Notes: generated by a model from the sequence alone, not told the origin. Shown: positions 9,168-19,720, counted from the first letter of the stretch. The stretch is 29,174 nucleotides of DNA from Auxenochlorella pyrenoidosa (GCA_001430745.1 KQ481950.1:877515-906688); one strand, 5' to 3'. A program made the numbers and translations.

Positions 9168-10620
9168 ATGGGAGCTGCTGCCACCGTGGCGGGACTGACT
9201 GGAGCGTACCTTGATGGAAGCTTTGATGTTGATGGCCATAGCGTGTCATGCGCACTGTCGATGAAGAGCGCGTCGGCCTGCACTGCCGCCTACATCTCAG
9301 CCACAGCGTCCATCCTGCTGTCAGTGCTGCTGGTGGCAATGCAGGTGCGTTCCGCGCCTCTGCAGCCTGCCACCTGCAAAAGATGTTTGCCGATGCCCGC
9401 AAGTGCAGTACGCGATGGGCTCTCCATTCTGGGCTTTGCCACCCTGCCCTTGCTCTGCTCCCGCCTGCTCCATGTCCCACACCCGCTCTGCGGATGCCCC
9501 TGCTCCGCGCATCTGCAGTGCGCCACCGCTGAGGGCCGCGTGGGCATGAGCTTCTGCGGGCCGATGCTATCGGTTGTGGGCTTTTTCTGGTGGATCGCCT
9601 TTGCGGCATCCGCCACTTCAGCAGCCAGCGGGGCGGCACACTGGGACGAGCCGGGCTCAAGCCTGTCCCAGTACCGCACAGGTGGGGCAGCGCCCGCATG
9701 CGCAGCTGCTGCCGCCGCTGCTGTGGAATGGCTCAACTCGGCCGGTTGCAACGGGCGCCATCGCATGCATGCAGTGCGCCGGAGCGTGCCGCGGCCGGCC
9801 GCGCTTGCAAGGTGTCTGTCCCTGACCCCCTCTGCCCCTGCCCATGCAGGCGTGCTGGCCATCAGCTGGGCCTGCGCAGCCCTCTTCATGGTGTCCTTCT
9901 TCGTCAGCGCCGCGGCCGCTGCAGCCGCCGCCCGCGCCCGCAGCAAGCAGTCTGAAGCACATGCCTCGATGCTACGCGCCTCGCCCAGCAAGCGCTTTGT
10001 GCAGCCCGCAGCCAGCCCGCCCAGCAGCCCCGCCAAGTCGTGCAAGTCCTTCAACAGCGCATACGGTGAGCCTTGCCAGTGAACGCCGTGTGCACACCAC
10101 ATGCTGCACTGTGGAGGGTCACAGGTGCCTCTGTAAAACTGGCATGGCAACTGTGCAGGTGCAGGCTGCAACGGTGCACGCGAGCTGCCAGGCATGAGGC
10201 TTATTGCAGCACCGGTACTAGCATTGTTTGGGGTTGAGCATGGCGCATGCAAACCCTTAGGACCAACCCCTTCCCGTCATGACCCCTGCAGAGCCCTTTG
10301 CTGAGAGCCCCAAGAAGTGGGTGCAGCCAGCCAACCCGCGCTCCGCCCACTGCCCCGTCACCTCTGACGGCCGCCGCACCCTGCTGCTGGTGGAGGGCGA
10401 GCCGGTGCCGCTCAGCCCCAGCCTGTCCCCCTCAAGCAGCCCACTGGCCGGGCGCAGCCCCATGCACAGCTTCCAGCGCAGCCCTGCGGGCAGCCCGCTG
10501 GCGGGGCGCAGCCCGCTGGCGCGCAGCCTCACCCACGGCGGCGGCAGCGGCTCCGTGGGCTCCTTCTCGCACGTCCTGCTGCCTCCGGGGATGGCCCGCT
10601 CCCAGCAGCAGCAGCCCTGA
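9168..10620 (+). CDS. multi-pass membrane protein with Ser-Pro-rich tail, function unknown
   Basis: Four exons (9168-9344, 9519-9681, 9850-10065, 10292-10620) give 294 residues. Hydrophobic segments are at about 40-58 (YISATASILLSVLLVAM), 76-97 (MLSVVGFFWWIAFAASATSA) and 115-137 (VLAISWACAALFMVSFFVS, then an Ala run). A cytosolic-looking tail of about 155 residues follows, rich in Ser-Pro, including SPLAGRSP twice and SPSLSPSSSPLAG, so it is a likely substrate of proline-directed kinases. Intron 1 (9345-9518) is 174 bases with no in-frame stop; reading through it would add 58 residues and a further hydrophobic stretch (LSILGFATLPLLC), giving four helices like MARVEL or tetraspan proteins. Its 3' end is pyrimidine-rich and ends in CTGCAG, so splicing is favoured. 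No family is assigned. Confidence 0.68.
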
Positions 10621-11051
10621 GACGCTCGGTTTGAGCAGGCAGCGCTCGCCAATCAGATGTGTGCCCACAATCCGCTGCGCAATTGACCTGTGCTCACAAC
10701 GCCTTTTGCTTCATCCCTTTTTGAGACTCACAGGCACAGCTGAGATGCTGGACGGCGCACCTAAAGATAGCTATGCAGTGTGACCACAGGCAGGATGCGC
10801 AGGCACTGTGCACAGGATCAGCTGTGCAGGCGGTCCCAGGGTCCCCCTTTCGTGTTCCCTTCCGGGCGCCCCCTCCTGCAAACAGCGCCTGTGCCAGCCC
10901 AGCATGCAGCTCTGCCTCGCCCATGCCCTTCATGGATGCTGGCCGGCTCCATGCACAGCCTGGCCATGATGCCGCCTGCGTCGTCAGCGGCACCAGCTTG
11001 CATAGGCGCTGCTGATCGTGCAGCTTGCCTGCGTGGGCAGGAGGTGCCGGC
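10621..11051. other. intergenic, tandem genes
   Basis: This should hold the 3' UTR of the membrane protein gene and the promoter of the coiled-coil gene. I see no TGTAA on the plus strand and no convincing exon. Confidence 0.4.
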
Positions 11052-12835
11052 ATGGGGAAATTTGACGGACCAGCCGCAGCGGACACAAGCAGCCTGAGCG
11101 CATGGAATAGAGGCAGTGCTGCCTCTGTCCCTGAGGCAGTGCTGCCTGCAAACTCAGTGCTGCAGAGCAGCTCCTTGGCTACAGGACTGGGTATGTAAGA
11201 CGTCTGTGGTGGTGGGCTCCTTGCCTCTCGATGGTTGGCAAAGGCAGGGGGGCAGCTGGAAGGAATGTGTGACGCATGTAGCCTACTCCCTCACGCAGCG
11301 ACCTAGTCACGCCTCTTGTTCTCAGGAGCAGATACGTAGGCTTCATCGTTATCGTGCACCACTGTGCATTCTGGCACACCGCTGCTCTGGGGCAAGCAGT
11401 GCATCACTGCCCCTGGCTTTTGCCAATGCTGCAGAGACTAGCCTCGGCGCTAGGGCTTATCGGCTGCACAGGCGTGCACAGCATTCAGCAGGGGACAGGA
11501 AGGGCAAAGAGCACCTTGATCGAGACTGGTGCCAGCATCGTGCAGGAGCTGCGTGAGCTTCAACAGCCGAACCTCAGCAGAGGCCAGGTAGTGAAGCAGG
11601 CCAAGCGAGTAGAGCTGGCCTTCAAGGCTGCGCTGGCGGCGGCAGAGAAGGATGCGGCGGTAGCGCTGGCGGCAGCAGAGAGGGATGTGGCAGCTGCAGG
11701 GAAGGATGCGGCTGAAGCAGCCGCTGAGAGGGATGCAGCCGTGGCCAGCAAGGAGCTGGCGGAACTGCAGCTCAAGGTAAGGAAAGGGAAAATGGTTCGT
11801 CGAGCTGCAGGCGGCCTGCACCTCCGCCGCATCAACAAGCGCAACCTGCGCTGCATCCCTCTCGCTCCACCTGCCCACAGCGCCATCTTCCAGTGCTGCA
11901 GGAGGTGACTGCGGCGTACCTGTGGCTCCGAGGCAGGCTGGACGCGCGCTGGCTGCTTGGTGAGAGACCATGCTCATCAGCAGACCATGGGTGATCAGCT
12001 GCAGCTGCTCGCAGCTGCACTCTGACAGATGGCTGCAGGCGGCCGGCAGATAGCAGTGAAAATGCTGCGCCAAACTGGCAGGGACTGTTGCGCGGCTCTG
12101 CGCGTCATTGTTGAATGTGTACGCACCGGCTACGGCCGCTGATGCTGCTTGCGCCCGCTAGCGCAGCCTGCTGCCCTGTTCGCTGCCTTCCACCAACACT
12201 GACCTGCTTGCTGCCTGCACCCGCAGAGCATGCGGAGCACGTGCTGTGCCCGCCACAGGTTGGCAAGGGCAAGCCCACCCGCGAGGCGAAGTGGCAGGCA
12301 ATTCTTGAGCAGCACCCCAGCCTCAAGGCCTGCATCCTGGAGGCCAACCCCTCCTGGGAAGCCGAGTCGATCCCCCACAGGTAAGCGCGCTTGGCGGCAG
12401 CAGGTTGCGGCGGTTGTGGCAATGGCTGTGCCTCCTTGACGTCCACACTTCTCCAGCGTGGCAGGCACCAGCCAGTGCAGGCTCAGGGACCAACTGCCAG
12501 GTGTGAGGTGTTGGCGGTTGGTTGCCCCCACAAGCAGGGGCCGGCAGCTAGCAAGGCGCTCATGCTGCGCTGGCCCCCACCTGGCACGGCTTTCGAGCCC
12601 GTGGCTCGTAAATCATTGCTGCTGCCTGCTTGGCCCCTTGCATGCAGGACTGTGCAGCTGTATAGCCAGCTTTCGTCGCACGATGCCCACAAGCGCGGCC
12701 AGTCGGGTGCTGCCGATTGAGGCCCCTCTGAGCCGGCTGCAGAAGCGCTTCCTGGCCTGCCCGGGCGATGCGGCGCACTGCCCATACGAGCTGCGCTACC
12801 AGTCGCGGCCGGCGGCTGGCATGGAGGAGGAGTAG
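11052..12835 (+). CDS. Ala/Glu/Lys-rich coiled-coil protein, function unknown
   Basis: The model has five exons (11052-11190, 11472-11776, 11881-11959, 12227-12380, 12658-12835) and about 284 residues. Exon 1 is a Ser/Ala-rich leader starting MGKFDGPAAADTSSLSAW. Exon 2 carries LIETGASIVQELRELQQ, then KQAKRVELAFKAALAAAEKD and repeated AAAE(K/R)DA units, a long charged helix likely to form a coiled coil (about residues 60-148). Exon 4 carries EAKWQAILEQHPSLKACILE. Two points are open. Exon 3 may start at 11881 or, in frame, at 11902. Exon 5 has two acceptors ten bases apart, at 12647 and 12657: the first gives an early TGA at 12718-12720 (249 residues), the second reads to a TAG at 12833-12835 with algal-looking codon use. 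I do not recognise the family. Confidence 0.55.
11642..11737 (+). repeat. imperfect coding repeat, GCAGAGARGGATGYG-type units
   Basis: Four similar 15-base units start at 11642, 11675, 11696 and 11723. Spacings of 33, 21 and 27 bases are all multiples of three. They encode AE(K/R)DA-type blocks of the coiled coil, suggesting growth of the helix by in-frame duplication. Confidence 0.6.
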
Positions 12836-13641
12836 CTGAGGCAGCCGGCCAGGACGTGCGTGCTGCCGCCACCCTGACTCCTGCTCTCAGCGGGGCTGTG
12901 CTGCATGCTGTGCGCCTCTGCTGTGAAGCCGCACTCGTTCCGTTCTGTAGTGCAATGGCGTGTTCCCCTCTGCCTGTGCACACTGCTTTGCTTCACTTGC
13001 TTTCCCCGATCTCTCTGTTTTTCATATCACAGTGTGCTTTCGTCCCACCCTACCAAGCCCCCGCATGTGCTCCCATTGCAAATTGCAACACCATGCCGAG
13101 CAACATCACACCAAGCAACCAGCCAGCACCTGTATCCACTGTTGGGGACATGCTGCCATGTCAGCAGAGCGATGGGCTGTAGCGCAAATCTGTGGTGTGC
13201 GGAAGAGCTTCAGCGACGCCAGCGACGCAGCATCGCCTTGGCGGCAGCATGCAAAGCAGGCGTGCTGTGCTGGGGGCCAGGCCCGCCACGAGGAAACCCC
13301 AACGTGGTGTGGCCTCGACTGACACCGGTTGTGGGGAGCAGAGGAGAGAGGCGCCGACGAGAGGAAGGGGGGACTGGCGCCAGCGCAAGTGGGGTGCATA
13401 CAGCGTGGGCAGCATGCCTGCTGTAGCATTCAGGGGTTCGCTTTCCAGAGCCGGCACAAAGCTGCTATCGGGAGCCTTTTAATAGAAGCGAGACGAACCA
13501 GGGCTGTAAGGCCGCCGCAAAGAAGGCCCGCGATCTGACAATTTGTCCGGGCGCCTCCCAGACCCGCGCCGGACCTCTGTTTGGAGCGACCCGAGTATTG
13601 ATTATCGCAATTGAAGATACCGCATACTTCCAGGAAGCACC
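12836..13641. other. intergenic, 3' UTR and GH16 upstream region
   Basis: No exon is supported in these 806 bases. The part after 12940 is locally pyrimidine-rich and less GC-rich. A TGTAA at 13505-13509 is the only plus-strand poly(A)-like motif noted, but it lies about 670 bases past the stop. A TATA-like TTTTAATA at 13477-13484 lies about 160 bases before the GH16 start. Confidence 0.4.
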
Positions 13642-15638
13642 ATGTCGGCGGGCAGCGGGATGGTCGCCGCGTTCCTTGCTCCTTTGTGGCTTGTAGCCCT
13701 GGCAGGCACGCTTCAAGTGTATGCAGCGGACAATTCGACGAGTCAATCGGCATCCAGCAGCAGGTGCGCGTTGTCAGCTGCCACACCACTTGTGCCCGCT
13801 GCCGCCGACCCGACCAACACCTTCTGCCAAGGAGCTGGAGGATGCAAGGTCACATCCGAATGCACGCCCAGGGCTTGCCTTTTGATGCTGCACCCCGTTT
13901 GCAGGCCGCGCCTGCTCTTCTCTGACGAATTCAACGGCGCGGCTCTGGACCGCACCAAGTGGGAGCCACAAATCGGCAGTGGCTGCCAATACAACCTGAA
14001 CGGCTGGGGCAACGCCGAGCGGTGCGTTGCTGGCGCAGCGGGGCACAATCAAGACTGCTACATGAATGAAGGAGAGCCGCAGCATATATGCTGCAGCAGG
14101 GGCACCAGCCCAGCGCTTCTCCGGCATTTCTGGGTGCCTGCTTGGTGCGCGACCGCAGGCCCCCGCCAAAGTGAACCCAGCACCCGCCTCCCTCCCTCCC
14201 ACTGCAGGCAGTGGTACACCGACCTGCCCGCCAACCTGGCGGTGCGCAGGGGCTCGCTGGTGCTGCAGGCGGTGCGCAGCGCCGACCCGGGGCTGCCCTA
14301 CACCTCGGCGCGCGTGCGCACCTTTGGCAAGTTTGGCGTGGCGCCCAGCGCGGCCTACCCGCTCATACGCATCCAGGCGCGCATCAAGGTGCCCCAGGGC
14401 CTCGGCCTGTGGTCGGCCTTCTGGTGAGCGGGTACTGGGAAGGCGGCAGGCCCGGCAGGGTGCTGCAGGGGGCGTCAACGGCAGGCCTGAGGGCGGAGGG
14501 CGCTTGCAGGAGGGCTGCCTGCCAGCAGGCTGCTCCCGCGCTGGTTCCCATGCCCGCTGTACGTGCCTGGCTGCAGGATGCTGCCAGAGGACGGCTCGTA
14601 CGCCTCGTGCAGCGGCTGCGGGCGCTACGGGGGGTGGGCCAACAGCGGGGAGATTGACATCATGGAGATTGCCAACACCATGCAGGAGGTGAGGGCGGGG
14701 CGCGAGGTGCTTTGGGGGTGCTGCGGGTGCCGAGCCGGGGAGGGATGCGGCGCTGCCTGTCACGCGCACGGCCTCTCAGCCCTCTTCCCCGAACTGACCT
14801 GCCCCGCTGTCATCGTGCCTGACCAAGTACTGCGGCGTTATGCGTGCCTTGCAGTTGAAGGGCACGCTCCACTACGGCGGCATGTGAGTTGCATCGGAGC
14901 TGAGGCCGGCCCTGGGCAGCAGGGAGGAGTGCTCCATGAGTCTGCGTCGTTGCCGCTCCTGTTCCGCGCTTCTGACCGCTGGTGCCCCACAATCTCCTGT
15001 GAAACAGGTGGCCATACAACACATACAGCACCGGCACCACCTCCCTGCCCTCTGGCCAGCCCTTCTCCGATGCCTTCCACGTGTACAGCCTGGAGTGGGA
15101 GAGGAGCGAGGTGCGTGCCTGTCTGGGCTGAGCGGGAAAGATTGCGTTGGCAAGATTGGCAAGACCTGAGCTGCTGACGAGCTGGAAGCGTGTCCATCAG
15201 CCTCCTGCGCTTCAGTGCTGCACGCTCCAGAGCACTGCCAGCTGCCGGAACAGCGAGCTCTGTTTGTGCCATCCCCCCCTCCCCGGCCCAGCCCTGCCTC
15301 CATCCCTTCCCCCTTTCCTTCAGATGCGGTGGTACGTGGATGGCAAGCTCTACTACACCATGCGCAGCAGCGGCGGCAACAAGACGAGCGGCGGGTGGTT
15401 CAGCCTGCAGCCCTGCTCGGGCGACGGGTGCTGGGCCGTCCCCGCGCGCCCGGGCAGCGCGCCCTTTGACCGTCGATTCCACCTCATCCTCAACCTGGCC
15501 CTGGGCAGCGAGGCCACCGGCTTCACCATGATCAATGGGCAGGGCATCGCCGAGGGGCAGCTGGCGGCCACCCTGCAGCAGCCCAAGCAGATGCTGGTCG
15601 ACTATGTCCGGGTGTGGGGCGTGCCGCCGGCCGCATGA
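13642..15638 (+). CDS. secreted glycoside hydrolase family 16 (beta-1,3-glucanase/laminarinase type)
   Basis: Seven exons (13642-13763, 13905-14021, 14208-14423, 14577-14688, 14855-14883, 15008-15110, 15324-15638) give 337 residues. Residues 1-29 are a signal peptide with hydrophobic core FLAPLWLVALAGTL and a likely cut after VYA. The GH16 jelly roll follows: LFSDEFNG, WGNAERQWYTD, VRTFGKFG, GLWSAFWMLPE, then the catalytic motif GEIDIME with nucleophile E177, D179 and acid/base E182, then GTLHYGGMWP, FHVYSLEWE, MRWYVDGKLYY and the final VDYVRVWG. The enzyme should retain configuration while cutting beta-1,3-glucan or mixed-linkage glucan in the wall or periplasm. The length is normal for a single-domain GH16. 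Extra cysteines occur just before the active site (CSGC) and in CSGDGC. Intron 1 is 141 bases and stop-free in frame. Confidence 0.92.
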
Positions 15639-16141
15639 CTGGCCGGATCAGATCTTGCTCTACATGCATTGGAATGCTGCATGGGCTGCCTGCCAGGCAA
15701 TGTGACGAGGAGCGAAACGAGGAACGCCAAAGGCAAGCAACAAGGATCGCCAGTGCAAGCTGGCCAGCATGCTGGCGGTAGTGTGGCTGAGGTGCACCCT
15801 GCGTCCAACCTCTTCAAGAGTGCCGCCTGATTAAAGTGCAAGCGGCCACATGACCAGCTGTTTTTACACTCTGAAGCTTTCGAGCAGAGGCCAGGTGAAA
15901 GCGGACGTAGAGGTATTCGTTGGTGCCTGATCTGTATACGAGTGCAGTTTGCAGGCTTACCAGGCTCGCGTCCTCCAGGCTTGCCGCACTGGAGGCACAT
16001 GCGAGGTTGCACAAAACAACAGGAGCCTGGAAGCATCCGGGAAGGGTGTGTCCTTGGCTTGCGGCCCTGCCGACCTGGCCGTCACGATGCTGCGGGTGCT
16101 GCACAGCCCATCAGTCATAGGGGCTTGCTCGCCCCCGGAGG
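15639..16141. other. intergenic, GH16 3' UTR and thioesterase upstream region
   Basis: No exon is supported. I see no plus-strand TGTAA here. The region is less GC-biased than the flanking exons. Confidence 0.4.
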
Positions 16142-19100
16142 ATGCATCTCCACATCTTGAAGCTCAGCCATGCCCCACAAACAGCTATGACGCAAGAACA
16201 CAACCTGCAGGAGCAGCTTGCTGCTGCGCTCGCGCAGCTGCAGGCGCTCGGGCTCAAGGTGCAGCAACTAGAGGCTCGAATAGAGGCGAATGAGCCGCAG
16301 GCGGCGCGGCAAGCAGTCTCGGCCCCGCCACCTCGCCACTCCTCCGACACTCCGACGATGGAGTATCTGCAGCAGCACCAGCGCCTCGTGCTGCCCACCC
16401 CTGGAATCTCCGAGCAGCCCTCCAATGGTCGGCACACCGCGGCGGATCGGCTCAAGGGGCAGGGGCCCGGTGCCGCCGCCTTTGCCGCTGCTGGCCGCCC
16501 GCCCTTCGCTCCCGCCAGCCAGGTGGTGGCTCTGCCACAAGAGCGCGAGGTGCCCATGGCTGCCACTCGCGTGGTCATGGCGCAGATTGTGTCGCCCTCC
16601 GACTCAAACGGCCTGGACGTGTGCATGGTGAGCCCTGCCTGACCCTCTGCAGGGAATCCTGTCCTGGCGCAAAATGCTGCTGCTGCCAGCAGAGCCGCAG
16701 CGCAGCCCCTGCGTGCAACTTGGCTGGGCAAACAGCCTGTGCGCACACCGGGGTCCGCCTGTCCGTGCACCCCGGCTGGTCAAACAGCAGCACCCACCTG
16801 GCTGCAGGGCGGCACGGTGCTGAGCTGGATCGACATCTGCGCCGGGCTGGCCGCCAAGACATTTGCGCGCGGGCCCTGCGTCACCGCCTCGGTGGATGCA
16901 GTGCACTTCCTGCGGCCCTGCCATGTGAGGGGGCCTGCGTGGCGCAGCAGCGTGGGCTCACTCTCCCTCATGCCAGCACGGCAGCCTAGGGCCGCGGCCG
17001 CTGGGTGCATGTGCAGCGGCTGCTGCTCAGCGCCGGCAAGCCTCAGGCCCAAGCACCCAACTGACCCTGCCTCCTTCCCTGACCGCAGGTCGGCTCTGTG
17101 GTCATCATTGCCGCCATGGTCAACCGCACTTTCCGCTCCTCCATGGAGGTGAGAAAGCAGCGGGCGGGCCCCTGCAGGCGGGCCTGCTGCTCGCGTTGGG
17201 CGGCGGGGTGTGGGAAGAGGCGAGCAGAGACTGCGGGCGCGGCATTGGCTTGCAGGCAGCGCACTGCACCTACAACCCCCCCATGCGGCGCCGCCCTGCT
17301 GCCCAGGTGGGCGTGCGGGTGGAGGAGGAGGACGCGCGCACGGGGGCGCGCCACCACTGCTGCTCCGCCTACCTGACGTTTGTGGCGCTGGCGCGCAAGG
17401 ACCCGGCGGGGGGGCCGTCAGCCAAGGTGGAGCTGCCAAAGGTGCTGCCCGCCGACCGGCACCAGGCCACCATCCATGCAGAGGCGGCGCGCAGGTGAGC
17501 GGAGGGCCGGGGCTGGCGGGGCTTGGCAGCGAGCCGCACGCGAGGGGAGGGGGGCACGGCCAGCGATGCAGACCCCTCGGCCCCGCTGGCAGCCATCATC
17601 CAAGCGCTCCCAACCACCCGGCCGCTTCTGCATGGCATGCAGCCCGGTGCCAGGCGGCTCGGCAGCTGCCCGCTTGCTCCCTGCCCCCCATCTGCCTGCT
17701 CCCCGGGCCGCCCCCACAGGCGCGACGCGCGGCTGGCGGCACGTGAGCATGTGCGCAGCAGCCTGGAGCAGGTTACGCAGGGCACCGAGCTGCGCCTGCG
17801 GCCCATCACGCACCTGGAGGGGCAGCCCACCCTGCCCACCGCGCTGAGGGTGGACCCCCGGGGTGGGTGGGCAGACAGGCGGGCGGGCTGTCTCAAGGGG
17901 CGCAACAGATGCCTGCATGTGGCCGTTGAGATTGCACAGCGGGCACAATTATTTGGGCACGCTCAGCGCAAAGCCCGCAGGCAGCGCCGCGAGGCGTGCC
18001 CAGGGTAGCAGCCTCTGCGGAGAAGCCAGGGCTGGCCACGCCTGATGCCCGTGGTTCGCTGGCCCCGCCCCCTGCAGCCGAGGGCCGCAAGCGGCGCATC
18101 GCGCCCTCCCTCACCGCTGCCCACAGCACGCAGATGGTGCTGCCGCAGGTGGGGGGGCTGGCTGCAAACCTTACCCAGCAAATCCAGCCAATCTTCGGTC
18201 TCTCGTCTCCTGCATGCCGCACCAGGCATGAAAGCAAGCCTTGGTTGCACAGCAGCGCGGGCTGCCTGCCGTCCCTCTCTCTTCCCTTGTCGCAGCCGGC
18301 TTGCTCGCCCGCCTCGTTCCATGCCGCTAGCATGAGCATCACCCGCACAGCGCCGCAGCATGCCTCCTGCTTGAGCTTGCACACCGCCCATGCTCTTCCC
18401 TGCCCCCCACGGCCGCCCCCCCCCCCCCACCCCCCGCAGCACGCCAACTCCATTGGCATCACCTTTGGCGGCCAAGTGATGCGGTGGATGGAGCAGTGCG
18501 CGTTCATCGCGGCGTCGCGCGTCGCGCGCGGCGGCTACCTGCTCACCGCCGCCATGGACTCGATCTCCTTTCTCAACCCCACGCGGGTGGGGGACACGAT
18601 CTACGTGGAGGGGCAGGTGCGCCGCCCTGGGCGCGCCCGCGCGCAGCTTGGACGGTTGGGTTCATTTGGTCGGGGACGGCCGACCCAGCGCGGCTGTGTG
18701 CTGTGCATGCCGGGCGTCGGCCGGCCTGCCCGCCCGCCTCACCGCGCACCAGGTACCTAGTCGTTCCACAATGGCACCATGCACCATTGGCAGGGCGTCC
18801 TCACTGGCCCTTACCCCCCAGCCGTGCTTCGTCCCCCTGCCTGCCTGCCCGCCAGGTCACCGCCATCTTTGGCAGCAGCGTGGAGGTGATGATCTCGCTG
18901 TGGGGCGAGACCCCCGACGTGGGGGTCATGTTCCACTGCGGGGACGCCTACGCCACCGTCGTGTCGGGTGGGTGGGTGGGTGGGTGGGCGGGCGGGAGCA
19001 CCCAGGGGGCTTGGCGCACCCGTGTACGTGCTTGGGTGATTGAGGGAGGCTCGGTCAGCGGGCAGGCGCCCGTCGGCCCTTCCCAGGGGCTTGCAAGCAG

Positions 19101-19720
19101 CGGGCCAGCTCCCTCCTGTGTGCCCGGACTGAGGCTGCTGCCGCCCCTCCCTGCCCCCACCCCTTTCTGCAGTGGACGAGCACAAGCGGCCCGTGGACAT
19201 CCCCTTTGAGCTGCAGCCGGCGAGCGAGGCGGAGTGCCTGCGCCACCGGCTGGCGGTGCAGAAGCGGGCGGAGCGGCTGGCGCTGCGCGACCGCATGCGG
19301 CAGCGCAAGAAGGTCCGCTACTCTCTCGACGGCCAGGAGCGCGCCAGGTGGGGCGGCCCACAGGCCGGGGAGGGGCGTGGGGCCAGGAGAAGGGTGGGGC
19401 TAGGGGCCGGCTGTTTTGGCAGGAAACATAGGGATGCACAGCGAGGGGTGGCCGGCCCGTGTGCTGCGGCGAGTATCTGGGCTTCCGCAGGGCACGAGCG
19501 GTGCGCAGCTGGCCTCCTGTGCGGCCATGTGCGCCCGCAGCGCCTGTCTCCCCCATCTGCTCACCCAAGCCCTGCCCCCCTCGCCCTGGGCAGGTCGGAC
19601 TCGGACTCTGATGGCGAGAAGGAGGCGATGCGGCAGGCCCTGTCCACCAGCACCTCGAACGCCAGTGAGGAGGCCGGGGCGGCCTGCCTTGCCGGCGCCG
19701 GCCGCCAGGCGTCCCCCTAA
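16142..19720 (+). CDS. double-hotdog acyl-CoA thioesterase, ACOT11/ACOT12-like without START domain
   Basis: Ten exons (16142-16627, 16808-16924, 17089-17148, 17307-17494, 17720-17862, 18078-18148, 18440-18616, 18856-18967, 19173-19347, 19594-19720) give 551 residues, or 536 if ATG 16187 is used (MTQEHNLQEQL). Hotdog domain 1 spans about 146-270 (GGTVLSWIDICAGLAAK, PCVTASVDAVHFLRPCHVGS, NRTFRSSMEVGVRVEEED). Domain 2 spans about 348-460 (LPQHANSIGITFGGQVMRWM, FLNPTRVGDTIYVEGQ, SSVEVMISLWGE). Such enzymes hydrolyse acyl-CoA or acetyl-CoA to the free acid and CoA. The two-domain order matches animal ACOT11/12, but their C-terminal lipid-binding START domain is missing; instead a basic helix and an acidic SDSDSDGEKE tail follow. 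Before the first hotdog lies a short heptad coiled coil (LAAALAQLQALGLKVQQLEA) and a disordered linker. All donors are GT. Confidence 0.9.
18416..18428 (+). repeat. poly-C tract before a thioesterase 3' splice site
   Basis: A run of 13 C ends 11 bases before the acceptor of exon 7 (18439) and forms most of its polypyrimidine tract, with almost no T. Confidence 0.8.
18966..18996 (+). repeat. GGGT/GGGC array at a 5' splice site (G-quadruplex-prone)
   Basis: Seven GGG triplets separated by single T or C bases start at the donor of thioesterase intron 8 and run into the intron. This meets the simplest G-quadruplex pattern on the sense strand, so the nascent RNA could fold over its own splice site. 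Confidence 0.8.

Noticed and set aside
13774..14769. 331-codon open frame antisense to the GH16 gene
   Set aside because: It crosses GH16 exons and introns on the opposite strand, has no family pattern, and arises from GC-rich codons with G or C in third position on the coding strand.
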